NCBI RefSeq assembly: GCF_027595985.1
Contig: NC_073313.1
Span: 86,720,899-86,784,898, forward strand
Direction: 5' to 3'
Origin: Sorex araneus
Taxonomy: Eukaryota > Chordata > Mammalia > Eulipotyphla > Soricidae
Length of the DNA stretch: 64,000 nucleotides
The notes beneath the pieces are model-generated. The model was not told the DNA's origin and made no database searches. It saw only the letters and a program-made list of their open reading frames with translations. This document shows, one piece after another, positions 42,893-54,157 of this stretch; position 1 is the first letter of the stretch; each line of letters begins with the position of its first letter. The translations under genes and the position numbers were made by a program.

Positions 42893-43026
42893 AGGATTTG
42901 GGGGCCACACCTAGACGTGCTCAGGGCTTACTCCTAGCAACCATATTAAAGTGCTGGGGCTCGAACCATGGTCAGTTGTGTGCGAAGCAAGTGCCTTATC
43001 TCCTGTACTATCTTTCTCTCTGGCCC
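42893..43026 (-). mobile_element. SOR-type SINE, internally deleted
   Basis: GGGGGCCACACCTAGACG to CTATCTTTCTCTCTGGCCCC. Confidence 0.87.
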
Positions 43027-43029
43027 CTA

Positions 43030-43185
43030 CATTTTTGTTTCATTTTGGAGCTACATGTGGTGGTGCTCAGGGAATATTCTCGGTTCTGTGCTGGGGATCG
43101 TGCTGGGGGATCGCCCAGCGCTGGAAGGTGGACCCAGGTCTCCTGTATACAAAGCATGCCTACATTCATTGCTCTATCTCTCTGA
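43030..43185 (-). mobile_element. SOR-type SINE, old
   Basis: GAGCTACATGTGGTGGTGC to TGCTCTATCTCTCTGAC. Confidence 0.8.
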
Positions 43186-43218
43186 CTCGACTACCCCAAC
43201 TCTAAATGAAAAGCTTTT

Positions 43219-43357
43219 CAGGTCAGAGAGGTAGTACAGTGGGTAGGGCACGTTCCTCCTTGCACACCCGGGTTCAATCCCTGGTACCACATATAACCGC
43301 CCCCCCCCAAGCCTGCCAGGAGTGATCGCTGAGTGCAGAGCCAGGAATGGTCCAATA
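43219..43357 (+). mobile_element. SOR-type SINE, 3' shortened
   Basis: AGGTCAGAGAGGTAGTACAGTGG head. Its tail served as target for the next insertion. Confidence 0.88.
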
Positions 43358-43372
43358 AAGAAAAGGAAAGAA

Positions 43373-43546
43373 TGGGGCTGGAGCAATAGTACAGTGGGTA
43401 GGGCATTTGCCTTGCACGTGGCTGATCCGGGTTCGATTCCCAGCATCCCATATGGTCCTCTGAGCACCTCCAGGGGTGATCCCTGAGTGCAGAGCCAGGA
43501 GTAACCCCTGTGCATCGCCGGGTGTGACCCAAAAAGCAAAGAAAAA
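43373..43546 (+). mobile_element. SOR-type SINE with 15-bp target duplication
   Basis: AAGAAAAGGAAAGAA at 43358-43372 recurs at 43547-43561. Near-consensus. Confidence 0.96.
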
Positions 43547-43818
43547 AAGAAAAGGAAAGAAGAAAAACTCCCTTCCCTTTCCTCCTATCTTCTGAGCTCC
43601 TTCTCTCCAGCACAGGCTCCACCCATGTTTACTTTCTCACCTCATACATCTGATATTTTAAGAAATTATTTCATTGCAAAGTGCATCATGAATACATGAG
43701 TAGGTAAATCATGTGTGTATGTGCATGTAATATCAAGGAGAAAATAATTCTGCTGATGTTGAACAAAATGATGTTAACCTACTTTTGTTAAGTATTGTTT
43801 CCTTTAAAGTTTCAGTTT

Positions 43819-43980
43819 CCGGGCCAAAGTGATAGTATAGTGGGCAGGGAACTTGCCTTGCACATGGCCAACTAGGGTATCCGATACGGTCCCCTGAGCC
43901 CATCAGGAGTGATCTCTGAGCACAGAGCCAGGAGGAAGCCCTGAACACAGCTCAGTGTGGCCCCTAAAAAGCAACCCAGG
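43819..43980 (+). mobile_element. SOR-type SINE
   Basis: CCGGGCCAAAGTGATAGTATAGTGG head with a B-box deletion. Confidence 0.9.
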
Positions 43981-44103
43981 AAAAGTTGCAGCTCTTAAGA
44001 AACTAGAGAGGATGCTAAGTGAGGACTTTTTTGGTATTTGCTTGTTAATAACTACAAAATGAACACTGTAAACTCACCAGTCAACATAAGAAATAAGACA
44101 TCA

Positions 44104-44266
44104 GGGCACTGGAGAGATAGTACAGCAGGTAGGATGCTTGCCTTGTACACAGCCAACCCAGGTTCGATCCTCAGTATCCCATATCCTCGATCCCCACCAG
44201 AGGTGATTAAGTGCAGAGGCAGGAGTAAGTCCTGAGCACCGCCAGGTGTGGCCCTAAAACAAAAAT
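44104..44266 (+). mobile_element. SOR-type SINE with 14-bp target duplication
   Basis: GAAATAAGACATCA at 44090-44103 recurs at 44267-44280. Confidence 0.95.
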
Positions 44267-44386
44267 GAAATAAGACATCACCAGATCTCTGGATGCCTCT
44301 GATACCTGAAAGACTTGATGAGGACCTACTCTATGCCAGGCTCTGCGTTTTATGCATATTAATCTTTTGAGAAAATCCTGTGGGTG

Positions 44387-44556
44387 CCGGAGAGATGATA
44401 CAGCAGGTAAGGCATTTGTCTTGCATGCAGCTGACCCAGGTTAGATCCGCGGAACCCCCATATGGCCCCTGAGCCCACCAGGAGTGATCCTTGAGTACAG
44501 AGCCAGAAGTAAACCCTGAGCATAGCTGGATATGGCCCAAAAACCAAGAAAGAAAG
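44387..44556 (+). mobile_element. SOR-type SINE with target duplication
   Basis: GAAAATCCTGT lies at both ends (about 44371 and 44557). The tail is AAGAAAGAAA. Confidence 0.93.
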
Positions 44557-44589
44557 AAAATCCTGTAGGAGGATTTTGCCTGTATCCCC

Positions 44590-44660
44590 GGGGGATATAG
44601 ATGAGGGCTAGAGCACATGCCTTGAAGGTGTGAGGCCCTGGCTCCATCCCTGGCACTGCA
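44590..44660 (+). pseudogene. tRNA-Ala/ID-like fossil
   Basis: GGGGGATATAGATGAGGGCTAGAGC...GTGAGGCCCTGGCTCCATCCC resembles the element at 7640-7715 with a weaker B box. Confidence 0.45.
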
Positions 44661-44777
44661 CAGAGAAGACTCTATTGAAAGAGCCTATGGGATCAATAAC
44701 ATGATTGTTTTGAATTGGGGGGATTGAAACCTCAAATTGTCTTGTTAGCAACAAATATTGTCAGCTATTTTCCTTTT

Positions 44778-44944
44778 TTTTGCTTGTCAGGTCACACTCA
44801 GCGATGCTCAGGGGTTACTCCTGGCTCTGCACTCAGGAGTCACTCCTGGCGGTGCTCAGGGGATCATAAGGGATGCTGGGAATCGAACCCGTGTCGGCCG
44901 CGTGCAAGGCAAACGCCCTACCTGCTGTGCTATCGCTCTAGCCC
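44778..44944 (-). mobile_element. SOR-type SINE with 14-bp target duplication
   Basis: CTATTTTCCTTTTT at about 44764-44777 recurs at 44945-44958. Confidence 0.95.
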
Positions 44945-44990
44945 CTATTTTCCTTTTTAATTAATTGGTTATGATAGTGTTAAAGTCTAT

Positions 44991-45158
44991 TTTTTGGGGG
45001 GTGGGTCACAACCAGGGCTGCTCAGAAGTTACTCCTAGCTCTGCACTCAGGAATCACTTATAATGAGGTTGGGGGGCCACATAGGATGCCAGGGGTTGAA
45101 TCCAGATGGGCCACGTGCAAGACAAGCACCCTACCCGCTGTACTATCTCTCCAGCCCT
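44991..45158 (-). mobile_element. SOR-type SINE
   Basis: GGGTCACAACCAGGGCTGC to TACTATCTCTCCAGCCC. Confidence 0.92.
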
Positions 45159-45289
45159 CCAAGGTCTATGGCATTGATGTACTGCACCCCCCACCACCAC
45201 CAGACTGCCCATGGTTCCCCACCACGGTGTTTATGTCACCCACCCCTAGTGTGGTCTTCGTCACCCCTTTCCCCGATTGACTCAACCTC

Positions 45290-45405
45290 ATAAATGAGAG
45301 TCCCAGTGCACAGAAAGCATCAGTCCCTTGCCCAAGATGACATTGCTAATGAGCAGCTGAGCCTGGTCTCAAAGCCAGGCAGCCTGACACTAGATGAGCA
45401 CAGTC
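45290..45405 (-). mobile_element. MIR fragment
   Basis: CCCTTGCCCAAGATGACATTGC...AAGCCAGGCAGCCTGACAC is antisense MIR core in the expected order. Confidence 0.75.
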
Positions 45406-45521
45406 CAGTAGAAGTTGGTAAGATGCCAGAATTCTCGGGAGTGCTGTTCAGTTTGGGGCTACTAGTTACATGTGGCTGCAGAACACCTGAACTATGGCTA
45501 AAGAGGCTAGAAATTTGGATT

Positions 45522-45704
45522 TGTTTGTTTGTTTGTTTGTTTGAGGGGGGCCACATGGGGCATAGCTCAGGGTTTACTCCTGGATCTGTGCTCAGAGATG
45601 GCTCCTGGCAAGGCTCGGGGGACCCTATGGAGTGCCAAGGAACAAACTCAGGTTGGCCTCATGCAAGACAAGTGCCCTAGCCACTGTACTTCTGCTCCAG
45701 CCCC
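45522..45704 (-). mobile_element. SOR-type SINE with (GTTT)n tail
   Basis: GGGGGCCACATGGGGC to TACTTCTGCTCCAGCCC. Confidence 0.9.
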
Positions 45705-45740
45705 TAGAATTTTTTCATCTTTAAAAAGTGTAATGTTACA

Positions 45741-45868
45741 AGGGCTGGAGAAACAAGGCAGGGGTAAGACACTTGCCTTGCATGCAGCTGACCCTGGTGC
45801 CATGTACTACCAGGAGTGAGCTCTGAGCACTGCTGGGTCTGGCCCCAGACCCCCTCCAAAGATAAATT
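45741..45868 (+). mobile_element. SOR-type SINE, internally deleted
   Basis: AGGGCTGGAGAAACAAGGC head; the region after the B box is missing. Confidence 0.85.
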
Positions 45869-46239
45869 AATTTAAAATAATGTTATTTACATTCAATTCG
45901 GTTACATAAGTAAGTTACTGACTATTGTATTAGACATCTAATGAATCTGATTGCTTTTATGCCTCTGATCTTCAGCACTGAGATCCTTTTAATATAGCTT
46001 GGGACCCCCCAATGGCCTCCCAAACTTCTCCATCCGGGGGACCAAACCCAAGGTGTGGGTTTTTTTTGTCAATTTCTGTTTTTCTGGATCCTCCAGCAAG
46101 GTGAGACTGAGTGTGTCACAGTTTTAAAGAAAGAACATTTGCAAAGTTCAGAAAAGGAGAAAAACATCATCCGATGTCCCCGGGACCAACGGAAAAGAAA
46201 ACATAGTAACAAAATCCTGGTATATTTCCTTCTCTACTT

Positions 46240-46433
46240 TAGTTTTATTTTGAGGAGTGGTTTGGGGCTACTCCAAGCAATGCTCTGGGGCCTACTTCCA
46301 GCTCTGTGCTCCAGGGTCACTCCTTATTGTGCTTGGGGCCATGTGGGCCGGCCAGAGATTAAACCAGGCTGACCAGAGATTGAACCAGGGTCAGGCGCGT
46401 ACAAGACCTTACTCTGGTTCTATCTCTGTGGCC
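46240..46433 (-). mobile_element. SOR-type SINE with internal 21-bp duplication
   Basis: The GCCAGAGATTAAACCAGG and ACCAGAGATTGAACCAGG segments are adjacent diverged copies within the element. 45.87-46.24 kb is AT-rich unique DNA. Confidence 0.8.
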
Positions 46434-46826
46434 TAATGTGTTTTTTCAACCATTTGCTATCGTGCTCTTTTATAAATTTAACTTTCTTTGCTTTTGCAAC
46501 AACTGTGTTCTCTAGGGGTAGAGTTCTCCTCCTGTTCTTATCCACGCCAAGGGACTTAGCGACCGCCCTTTTAGCTCTTGGACACATAGTTCTGACTCCC
46601 TGATCGACATCTCCATTTCAAATATGTCCAAGGTACCTCAAACTCACGTTACCTAGCAACATCCCTCTTCTGGTTCCTCAAAACCTTGATTTTTGCCCTC
46701 GTGGGTTGCCCTTCCTCTTTGGCATGAACAGTGTCCCCATGGAGCCATAGAGTCGAGCTGAAATTCATCTCCCCCTCTCCAGATGGGACCCAGGCTCTTT
46801 CCTTTCCACCTCTCTCCGTTGGGATT

Positions 46827-46993
46827 TTGTTTTTTTTTTGTTTGGGGGCCATACCTGGCAGTGTTCAAGGGTTACTCCTGGCTCTGCACTCAGGGATGAC
46901 TCCTGGCAGGCTCAGGGGATCACAGGGGGTGTTGGGGATTGAATCCCCGTCGGCAGGTGAAAGGCATGTGCCCTTTCACTATTGCTCAGGCCC
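46827..46993 (-). mobile_element. SOR-type SINE
   Basis: GGGGGCCATACCTGGCAG to CACTATTGCTCAGGCCC. Confidence 0.9.
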
Positions 46994-47449
46994 TGTCCAC
47001 CTCTCTAGTTTATAACTATTTTTGTGTCTTCACTGGACACAGGCCGAGTCCCCAGATAGTAATCGTTTATTTAAGCTAGTACACTGAGTCCCTCACCTGG
47101 CTATGCAGCAGTCTTTGCCAGTGACTGTTCCTTTCTCATTTGGCCTTATGAGCTTGCCAGAGTCTAGACAAAGCCCCAAATCAGCCTCCAGTTGACCTGT
47201 AACTACTACCAATCAAGACTGGCCATGGGAGCTCAGTTTGGCGCCAGCGCCCCCTCATCAAGGGCCCATTCAGAGCTTCCTCTAGTGAGGTCGGGCCAGA
47301 GCACTGTCAGCCCCATCCCTTACAGGCTGCAAGCGTAAGGAATTGCCAGAAGAGCCAGATTCTGATGGGGAAGGAGGGTTTGGCGGGTATTTGAGCGGGA
47401 GGTGGTGGGGGGAGTAGGGGACTTAAGCCAATCCCTGTCTTCTCCGTAG

Positions 47450-47621
47450 CTGGAAGACCCCTCGGTGTTCCCTGCAGTGATCGTGGAGCAGGTCCCCTAC
47501 CCTGAGTTACTGCATCTGTACTCGGGCCTGGATCTGGAAGACAGTCACAATAACATCCTCACGGATGGGACCTTTTGCATGACGCAGGATCAGATCCTGG
47601 AGGGCAGTATTTTGCTGGCAG
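47450..47621 (+). CDS. ELF4: ELF4 coding exon 2 (residues 25-82)
   Basis: It follows acceptor TCTCCGTAG and begins in phase 0 with [20 protein letters not shown], the hallmark of the N-terminal ELF acidic activation domain. Then come [11 protein letters not shown] and [11 protein letters not shown]. It ends after one base of codon 82, donor GTCTGT. This segment contributes most of the acidic, hydrophobic activation surface. A 7-kb intron with many SINEs precedes it. Confidence 0.95.
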
Positions 47622-48014
47622 GTCTGTTCCCTTCCGGGGTAGGAAAAGCAGGCAAGGAAGTGGGTACTGTCATCAGGGACCAGTGGTAACCCCCATGGTT
47701 TTCTTGTGACCCTCACGCAGCATGAAGCGGACCCCACTACAGGTGAAAAGTCGGTAGGGTGCTTAGGACAAACCAAAGGAAGTGTCACTTCACACAAGAG
47801 GGAACGGGCAAAAATGGGTCCAGGATGTTTGGGGATGGACTGGAACAATGAGGAGAAAAGACCAGCATAGGTGATGGGTGTGGGGGAGAGACAAGGGCAG
47901 TTAGGGACACCTAGAACTAGCCTCCGAGCTGACCTTGGCGGTTTGACCTTGCCCTAGGCTATAAGATAACTTTTCTTCTTCCCCTGCACCCCCCATTCTG
48001 AAACCTGAAACCAG

Positions 48015-48110
48015 ATGAAAATGAAAATGACATTACACATGGCCCGCCAGCCAATGAAGTCCTGCTCAACGACGACTCTCCCAGCAGCCTCCTGGATGAG
48101 AAGCAGATAT
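48015..48110 (+). CDS. ELF4: ELF4 coding exon 3 (residues 82-114)
   Basis: Acceptor GAAACCAG, donor GTAAGC. It completes Asp82 and encodes a short acidic segment (ENENDITHG...DDSPSSLLDEKQI) before splitting codon 114 after its first base. The SSLLDEKQI end matches the family position just ahead of the F-S-T-T-E-M-L-P motif of the next exon. Confidence 0.93.
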
Positions 48111-48403
48111 GTAAGCTCGAACCCTGGGGCCTTCAGTCACAGCCTCCAAAATTCTATTTAAAAATGTCCCATCCTTATAGAGGGCTCTGAGGTGCCCAGA
48201 CATGCAGGGCCTCTGTGCCCGCTCCATGTGGCTCATTCAGATCAAAGAGTTCTGGGCCCTGGACTGGAAGGGTGCAGGGGAGCAGTTCAGACTAGGAAGA
48301 GGCCTCTGTGACTTCCGGCCCCGCCCCCCAATTCTAAAATGAAGGTAAAATGCGCAGTGGTAGCAAATGGGCCTCCTTTCCCTTCTTTCAAGATGCAGAT
48401 CAG

Positions 48404-48578
48404 GGGCTGGAGCGATAGCACAGCGGGTAGGGCGTTTGCCTTGCACGCGGCCGACCCGGGTTCGATCCCCGGCATCCCATATGGTCCCCCAAGCACTGCC
48501 AGGAGTAATTCCTGAGTGCAGAACCAGGAGTAACCCCTGAGCATCGCTGGGTGTGACCCAAAAAGCAAAAAAAAAAAA
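48404..48578 (+). mobile_element. SOR-type SINE, near-consensus, 13-bp target duplication
   Basis: The best-preserved plus-strand copy: intact A box (TAGCACAGCGGGTAGGGC) and B box (GGTTCGATCCC) and a clean A-tail. AGATGCAGATCAG at 48391-48403 recurs at 48579-48591. It lies in the intron between coding exons 3 and 4. Confidence 0.97.
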
Positions 48579-48718
48579 AGATGCAGATCAGCGATACGAA
48601 GTACACTCATAAATCTATTGTCACTGTCTTGTGAACTCTTTTCATCATTTTCATCTAAAACTTTGTCCCCATTAAATATGAATTCTCCACTACCTTAGCC
48701 CTTGGGAGACATTTCCAG

Positions 48719-48960
48719 TCCCCCTCCCTCCCCTCCCCTTTCCTCCTCTCCTCTCCCTTTTCCTCCCTTCCTCTCTCCTCCCCCTTCCCTCCCCAACTCT
48801 CTCCTCCCTTCCCCAGCTCTCCTCTCCCCTTTCCACCTCTCCCTTCTTCACCTTTCCTGGCCTCTCCCCTCCCCATCCTCTCCTCTCCCCTGCTCTCCTC
48901 TCTTCTCCTTTCTCCTCTCCCCTTCCTTCCCTTCCTGTCCCCCTCCCCTCTTCTCCCTCA
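48719..48960. repeat. 240-bp polypyrimidine tract
   Basis: Almost uninterrupted C/T on the + strand (CTCCTCTCC-type units). The right side runs directly into a minus-strand SINE head. Confidence 0.95.
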
Positions 48961-49020
48961 GGATTCAACCCAGGTCTCCTGCATGCCAAGGCAAGTGTAC
49001 TGCTGCACAGTTCTACTCAT
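48961..49020 (-). mobile_element. SOR-type SINE, head only
   Basis: GGATTCAACCCAGG...CATGCCAAGGCAAG. The body and tail are replaced by the polypyrimidine tract. Confidence 0.75.
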
Positions 49021-49887
49021 TTTCCCTTCTCCTTCGTGTCTAGGATTATGACTCTTGGGGCCCTCAGGGTAAGGGACCCATAGAGTGAGACCCATGTCCC
49101 TTAGCACAGTCCTCTCAAGGTGTGTCGGCACTGGGGCCTGGGTTGCCTCCCTCTGTTAGGGAGTGAGCAGGGGAGTGGGGACTTTTCAGTCTCTCTGCTT
49201 TCCGGCTTTGTTCCCCAGCAAGACTGGTGGAGTGGGGCTTATTTAGCCAGGTTCCAGGCTTGGAACATCCTACCTTGCACCCTCCAGTTCTTGGAGACCA
49301 GCCCCTCTCTCCCTCCCCAGAATGCTCCCCGAAGCCTCCAAACCCGTGGGAGTGAAGAGCCTCTTCTCAAGAGGGTAGGGGGAGACAATGGGAACCGAGT
49401 ACATTGTAAAGCTGCAGATGGAGAGACTTGGCATTTCTCATCCCAGCTCAGTGATTAATAGTCATTCGAGAATCAACCCGAGTGCAGGGACCAGCCGAGT
49501 CGCTGTGGGCACCCGGCCAGCCACGCCTGGCTGCTTTGCTCAGCGTCAAAGCACTGGAATGCGGACTCCATGCCATGTATGCCCCCTTTTGAATTGAAAG
49601 TGAGACAATGACAAAATCAAGGTGGCTCTTTACCCTGGCTGTTGCCTGGCACTCACTGCCCGCTGGCAGGGCTGGTGGTGTCTGGAAATGTGACTGGGGT
49701 GCGGGGGCTCTCTTGCCCATAGACCTGCACATGTTGTGCAGAGTGAAGGGTACCTCTGGCCTCCCTGAGACCCTCCTGTTCTCTCACAAGTGCTGGGGAC
49801 GCACCCTCCTGCCCCCCCAGCACCCCCCCGAGCCCCGGCTCCTTCTCTGCCCGGGGCCCCAGCCGCATCAGGCCTCTATTCCCACAG
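49021..49887. other. Intronic DNA upstream of coding exon 4
   Basis: Unique. No repeat recognised and no extra exon supported. Confidence 0.6.
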
Positions 49888-50055
49888 TCAGCACCACCGA
49901 AATGCTGCCAGAGGCAGACCCTTCTGACGCTGTCAGTCTGCCCAGCTGCCTCTTTCCTGCCGCTGAGTCCAGTCCTGGTGGCCAGGTGGAGCACTCTGCA
50001 CAAGAGAACATCACCAACCAGAGCGCCAAGACAAATGTCAAATCCAAGAAAAGAA
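49888..50055 (+). CDS. ELF4: ELF4 coding exon 4 (residues 114-170)
   Basis: Acceptor TATTCCCACAG; donor GTAAGA at 50056. Encodes STTEMLPEADPS...PSCLFPAAES, then a Ser/Gln/Asn-rich linker ending in KSKKR. This begins the basic, probably nuclear-localising, stretch that continues across the splice junction as IRKTRSSR. The linker differs most from what I recall of human ELF4 and is somewhat shorter. Confidence 0.92.
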
Positions 50056-50162
50056 GTAAGAGCGAGAGAATGAATGCAGAACGACGAGTGAGCGAGAAAG
50101 CGAGAGAATGATGGGGAGAGCAAGAGAGCACGGGAGTGGGAAACGGAGAAAGAGCATGAAGG

Positions 50163-50349
50163 AGGCCGGAAAGACAGAAACAGAGGGGTAGGGCGATTAC
50201 CTTGCACACGGCTCACCTGGGTTCGGTCTCTAGCACCGAATAGGGTCCCCTGAGCACCGCCAGGCCTGACAGAAGCCAGGAATAAGCCCTGAGCAGAGCC
50301 TGGTGTGGCTCCCCCACCCCCCACCTTCCAGCCCTCCCCCCCAAAAAAA
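50163..50349 (+). mobile_element. SOR-type SINE
   Basis: GGCCGGAAAGACAGAAACAG head, C-rich interruption before the tail. Confidence 0.88.
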
Positions 50350-50909
50350 GAAAGAGAAAGTACTGAGTGAGAAAGAAGAGAGAAGACACTGAGAGAGGGA
50401 AGGCAAGGGAGTGAGAGAATGTGTGTGTGTCCATTGGCAAGAGAGATCCTAGGGGTGAGAGGGGTGAGTGAGTGTCCCCCTGATGAACAGGACAATGTGC
50501 GACTCTATGCCGTGGGGGATGGACAGAGAGGCCCCCGCCTTAGAACCTGGCCTCCTGTTAGCTTGTCAGCCCTGCATCTGTGCCAGCTCTTCCAGAGCCG
50601 CCCATGATGCCAACGGCTTGAAGCCTAGGCTGCGTGTTCGCAGCTGGGACTGGGACCCCCTTGGCCAGTTTCCGTGTGCTGGGGGTGGGGTGGTGGTGCC
50701 CTCAGACCGTGCACTTATCTCCTCTCTACGTAGTTTATGGAGCTGTGGCTGTATATGGAGGAGGACTTTGGGCTTTCCCAAGCGCCGTTGTTATTGATTT
50801 ACTCAGGCCATGGCTGGCTGATAATGCCTTGTCAGCGTGGCAGCCCAAGCGTACCCACGCCACTGACGCGGCTTGATGGTGCCATTTCCCCCTCGGCACA
50901 GAGGCCTCA

Positions 50910-51085
50910 GGCTGGGGAGAGCACACCGCTGGTAGGGCACTTGCCTTGCAAGCAGCCAAGCCGGGCCCGATCCCCAGCACTCCCAGGGTCCTCTGAGCTC
51001 CACCAGGAATGATTCCTGAGAAGAGTCAGGAGTAAGCCCTGAGCGCCGTCAGGTGTGAAAGCACCCTTCCCCCCAAAGAAAGCAC
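50910..51085 (+). mobile_element. SOR-type SINE
   Basis: AGGCTGGGGAGAGCACACCG head, AAAGAAAGC tail. Confidence 0.9.
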
Positions 51086-51267
51086 CCCAATAAAACCAAA
51101 TCAAAATAAAACTACCTGAGGCCTGGTCTCACCTGGGGGCTCATTTGCAAGCAGCAACTCTCAGATGTCCCTGAAAATTAAGACAGGCCATTGGGAGTGG
51201 GCTAGTAAAGGCACGCTCAGGGCAGCCACAGTGGATGGCGACCTGACTCTTTCCTGGTCTGCCTTTT

Positions 51268-51442
51268 TCTTTTTTTTTTCTTTTTGGGTCACACCCAGTG
51301 ATGCACAGGGGTTACTCCTGGCTCTGCACTCAGGAATTACCCCTGGCGGTGCTCTGGGGACCATATGGGATGCTGAGAGTCGAACCCGGGTCAGCCGCGT
51401 GCAAGGCAAATGCCCTACCCGCTGTGCTATCGCTCCAGCCCC
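51268..51442 (-). mobile_element. SOR-type SINE, young
   Basis: Near-consensus. It ends only 114 bp before coding exon 5. Confidence 0.95.
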
Positions 51443-51514
51443 TGGGATTGCAACCTGAGCTTGCTGTTTTTGCAAGCAACTTGGGGGGCTGCCTCGTGAG
51501 TGACTACCCTGTAG

Positions 51515-51904
<390 letters not shown>

Positions 51905-51968
51905 TAGGAACTCCAGGGGAGTGGGGAGGAGTCCGAACTTCTCCCTTGGGGAAGATTTCCCTCTCTCG

Positions 51969-52152
51969 GGACCAGAGCAATAGCACAGCAGGTAGGGTGC
52001 AGGCCACACACGTGGCCAACCCGGGTTTGATGCCCGGGATCCCATATGGTCCTCCGGGCACTGCCAGGAGTGATTCCCAAGTGCAGAGCCAGGAGTAACC
52101 CTGAGCATCACCGGGTCTGTGGCTCAAAAACCAAAACCCAAAACCCAAAAGG
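51969..52152 (+). mobile_element. SOR-type SINE
   Basis: GGGACCAGAGCAATAGCACAGC head; tail of AAACCC units. Confidence 0.92.
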
Positions 52153-52194
52153 CAAGGTTTCCGTCTGACTTTTGCTTCACTCTGGTATGATTTT

Positions 52195-52435
52195 ATTTTT
52201 TTTTGTGAAGCAGGAACATTTTTATTGAATGAAACTTACTTAGACATGGCAGGAGTGAGAGAGGAATGCACGCTTAAGAGAGAACACGGGCTTCTCCAGA
52301 GTGGCAACACACAAGCCAAGAAACAGACACACAAGTGAGATACGTATTCGAGGAAGAACACGGGCTGGAGGAGTAAAAGCTGTTGTTACGTTTTTGTCAA
52401 AGGACTGTCATGAACAAAGTTACCGATTGTTAGGT
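52195..52435 (-). repeat. LTR-like or retroposed repeat (copy 2)
   Basis: On the minus strand: CTCTGGAGAAGCCCGTGTTC, then TTCATTCAATAAAAATGTTCC and an A-rich run. It shares order and motifs with 17405-17650. Confidence 0.4.
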
Positions 52436-52438
52436 TTT

Positions 52439-52488
52439 ATTTATTTATTTATTTATGTATGTATGTATGTATGTATGTATGTATGTAT

Positions 52489-52519
<31 letters not shown>

Positions 52520-52683
52520 TATTTTGGGGGTCACACCTAGCGGTGCACAGGGTTTACTCCTGGCTCTACACTCAGGAGCCACTCCTGGCAGTGCTCAGGG
52601 GACCATATGGGGTGCTGGGAATCAAACCCAGGTTGGTCCCGCGCAAGGCAAATGTCCTACCCGCTGTGCTATCACTCCAGCCC
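52439..52683 (-). mobile_element. SOR-type SINE with expanded (TTTA)/(TGTA) tail
   Basis: About 85 bp of TTTA and TGTA tetranucleotides replace the usual tail. GTTAGGTTTTA flanks both sides (52428-52438 and about 52687-52697). Confidence 0.95.
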
Positions 52684-53214
52684 AATAGTTAGGTTTTAGA
52701 CGTTCAAATTCTACCACCGATCCCATCACCAGTGTCAGCTTCCCTCCACAGGTATTCCCAGGTTCCCTCGAGTTGCCCCAGTGTACATCCTTGACAGACA
52801 CGTTAAAAAGTGTGGTGGTTGTAGTTTGCATCTTGCATTTTCAGTGTTGTTGATTCTGTGGTCTGGACATGGAGCTAGAGCACTCCCCCGCAAGACTGAT
52901 GTACCCACAGCCCTTGACCCTTATTCCTCCTTTATTTCCCATCCTCATCTTCATAATTGCCTCCTCGATCCCTCTCATTTTACTGGAGACCCCTGTACAC
53001 CTTCCTGGTCAGTCCCCGTGGTGCCAGGGATGGAAGCTAGGGTCTCCAGCACGACAGGTTTGTCCCCCACTATTGACCTCCCCCAAGTCCCCACTTCAGT
53101 TCCTCCTTCATGGAAGAGTCCTGTGCCTAAATTCACTGCCCACCCCCTTTCTCCTTGGGAAGGAGAAACATTGCTTTGTGTTTCAATCCCGCCCTTTCTC
53201 TTTTTATAGAGGAA

Positions 53215-53465
53215 GAACTTTGGGGATGAGGGCTTCTCAAGTGGTGCTCAGGAGGCCCAGAGGGGGACCCTGGGTGATTCTTAGGGAGTGCTCAGGCATG
53301 CGGTGCTGCTTGGATCCTGTAATGTTGGGGTTCCCCAGGCCACCCGTGCAGTGCTGGCAGCCTCCAAGGCTACACCTGGTGATACCCAAGGGAACAGGTG
53401 GTGCTGGGAATTGAACTGGGGTCAGCCACCTGCAAGGACAATGCCCTCACCTCCCTGGCCCGTGG
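53215..53465 (-). mobile_element. Old SOR-like element(s)
   Basis: GTGGTGCTCAGGAGG...GGCTACACCTGGTGATACCC...GGGAATTGAACTGGGGTCAGCC; longer than one unit, probably two merged remnants. Confidence 0.65.
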
Positions 53466-53682
53466 AGTGAAAATGTTTAGGGTGTCTTTCACGTTCTGCA
53501 CCTCAGAGCCAGTCTAGGCGGAGGGGTATTGCTGAGCCCCATCAGTGTCCACCCCCCAACACACACCCCACTCATGGCCTCTCCTCTCCCACAATCCAGG
53601 GTAAAGGCTAGCATTGGGAGTCCACAGTCTGGGGGACTGTTTTGAGTCCTCTGCAGGGAAGATTTCAGAAATGTCCCTAGTG

Positions 53683-53864
53683 GGGCCAGAGCAATAGTAA
53701 GTGGGTAAGGTATTTATTTGCCTGACTTGGCCGACCCATATTTAATCCTCGACATCTCATGTGGTACTCCAGGACAGTCAGAAGTGATCCCTGAGTGCGG
53801 AGCCAAGAGGAAACCTTTGAGTCCTGCCGGGTGTGACCCAAAAAACAAAAAAGAAAAGAAAGAT
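53683..53864 (+). mobile_element. SOR-type SINE
   Basis: GGGGCCAGAGCAATAGTAAGTGG head, AAAAAACAAAAAAG tail. Confidence 0.92.
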
Positions 53865-53927
53865 CCTAAAAAATCTCCCAATTTCCAGAATTGACTGGAT
53901 TCTGCCCTCCCTTGCCACATGGCTTTT

Positions 53928-54097
53928 TTTTTTGGGGGGGGGTCACACCCGGCGATGCACAGGGATTACTCCGGGCTCTTCACTCAGGAATTACCCCTGG
54001 CGGTGCCCAGGGGACCATATGGGATGCTGGGATTAGAACCCGGGTCGGCCGAGTGCAAGGCAAACGCCCTACCCGCTGTGCTATCGCTCCAGCCCCA
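53928..54097 (-). mobile_element. SOR-type SINE with 13-bp target duplication
   Basis: CCACATGGCTTTT at 53915-53927 recurs at 54098-54110. It ends 60 bp before coding exon 7. Confidence 0.96.
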
Positions 54098-54157
54098 CCA
54101 CATGGCTTTTCTTAGTCAGCCTTGGCTAACACCCTGCCCCTGCTCCTGTCTCGCCAG

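Noticed and set aside
50056..50111. Read-through of coding exon 4 to a stop at 50111
   Set aside because: A consensus GTAAGA donor lies at 50056 and the phase joins exactly to the next exon's IRKT; read-through sequence is Ser/Glu-rich noise.
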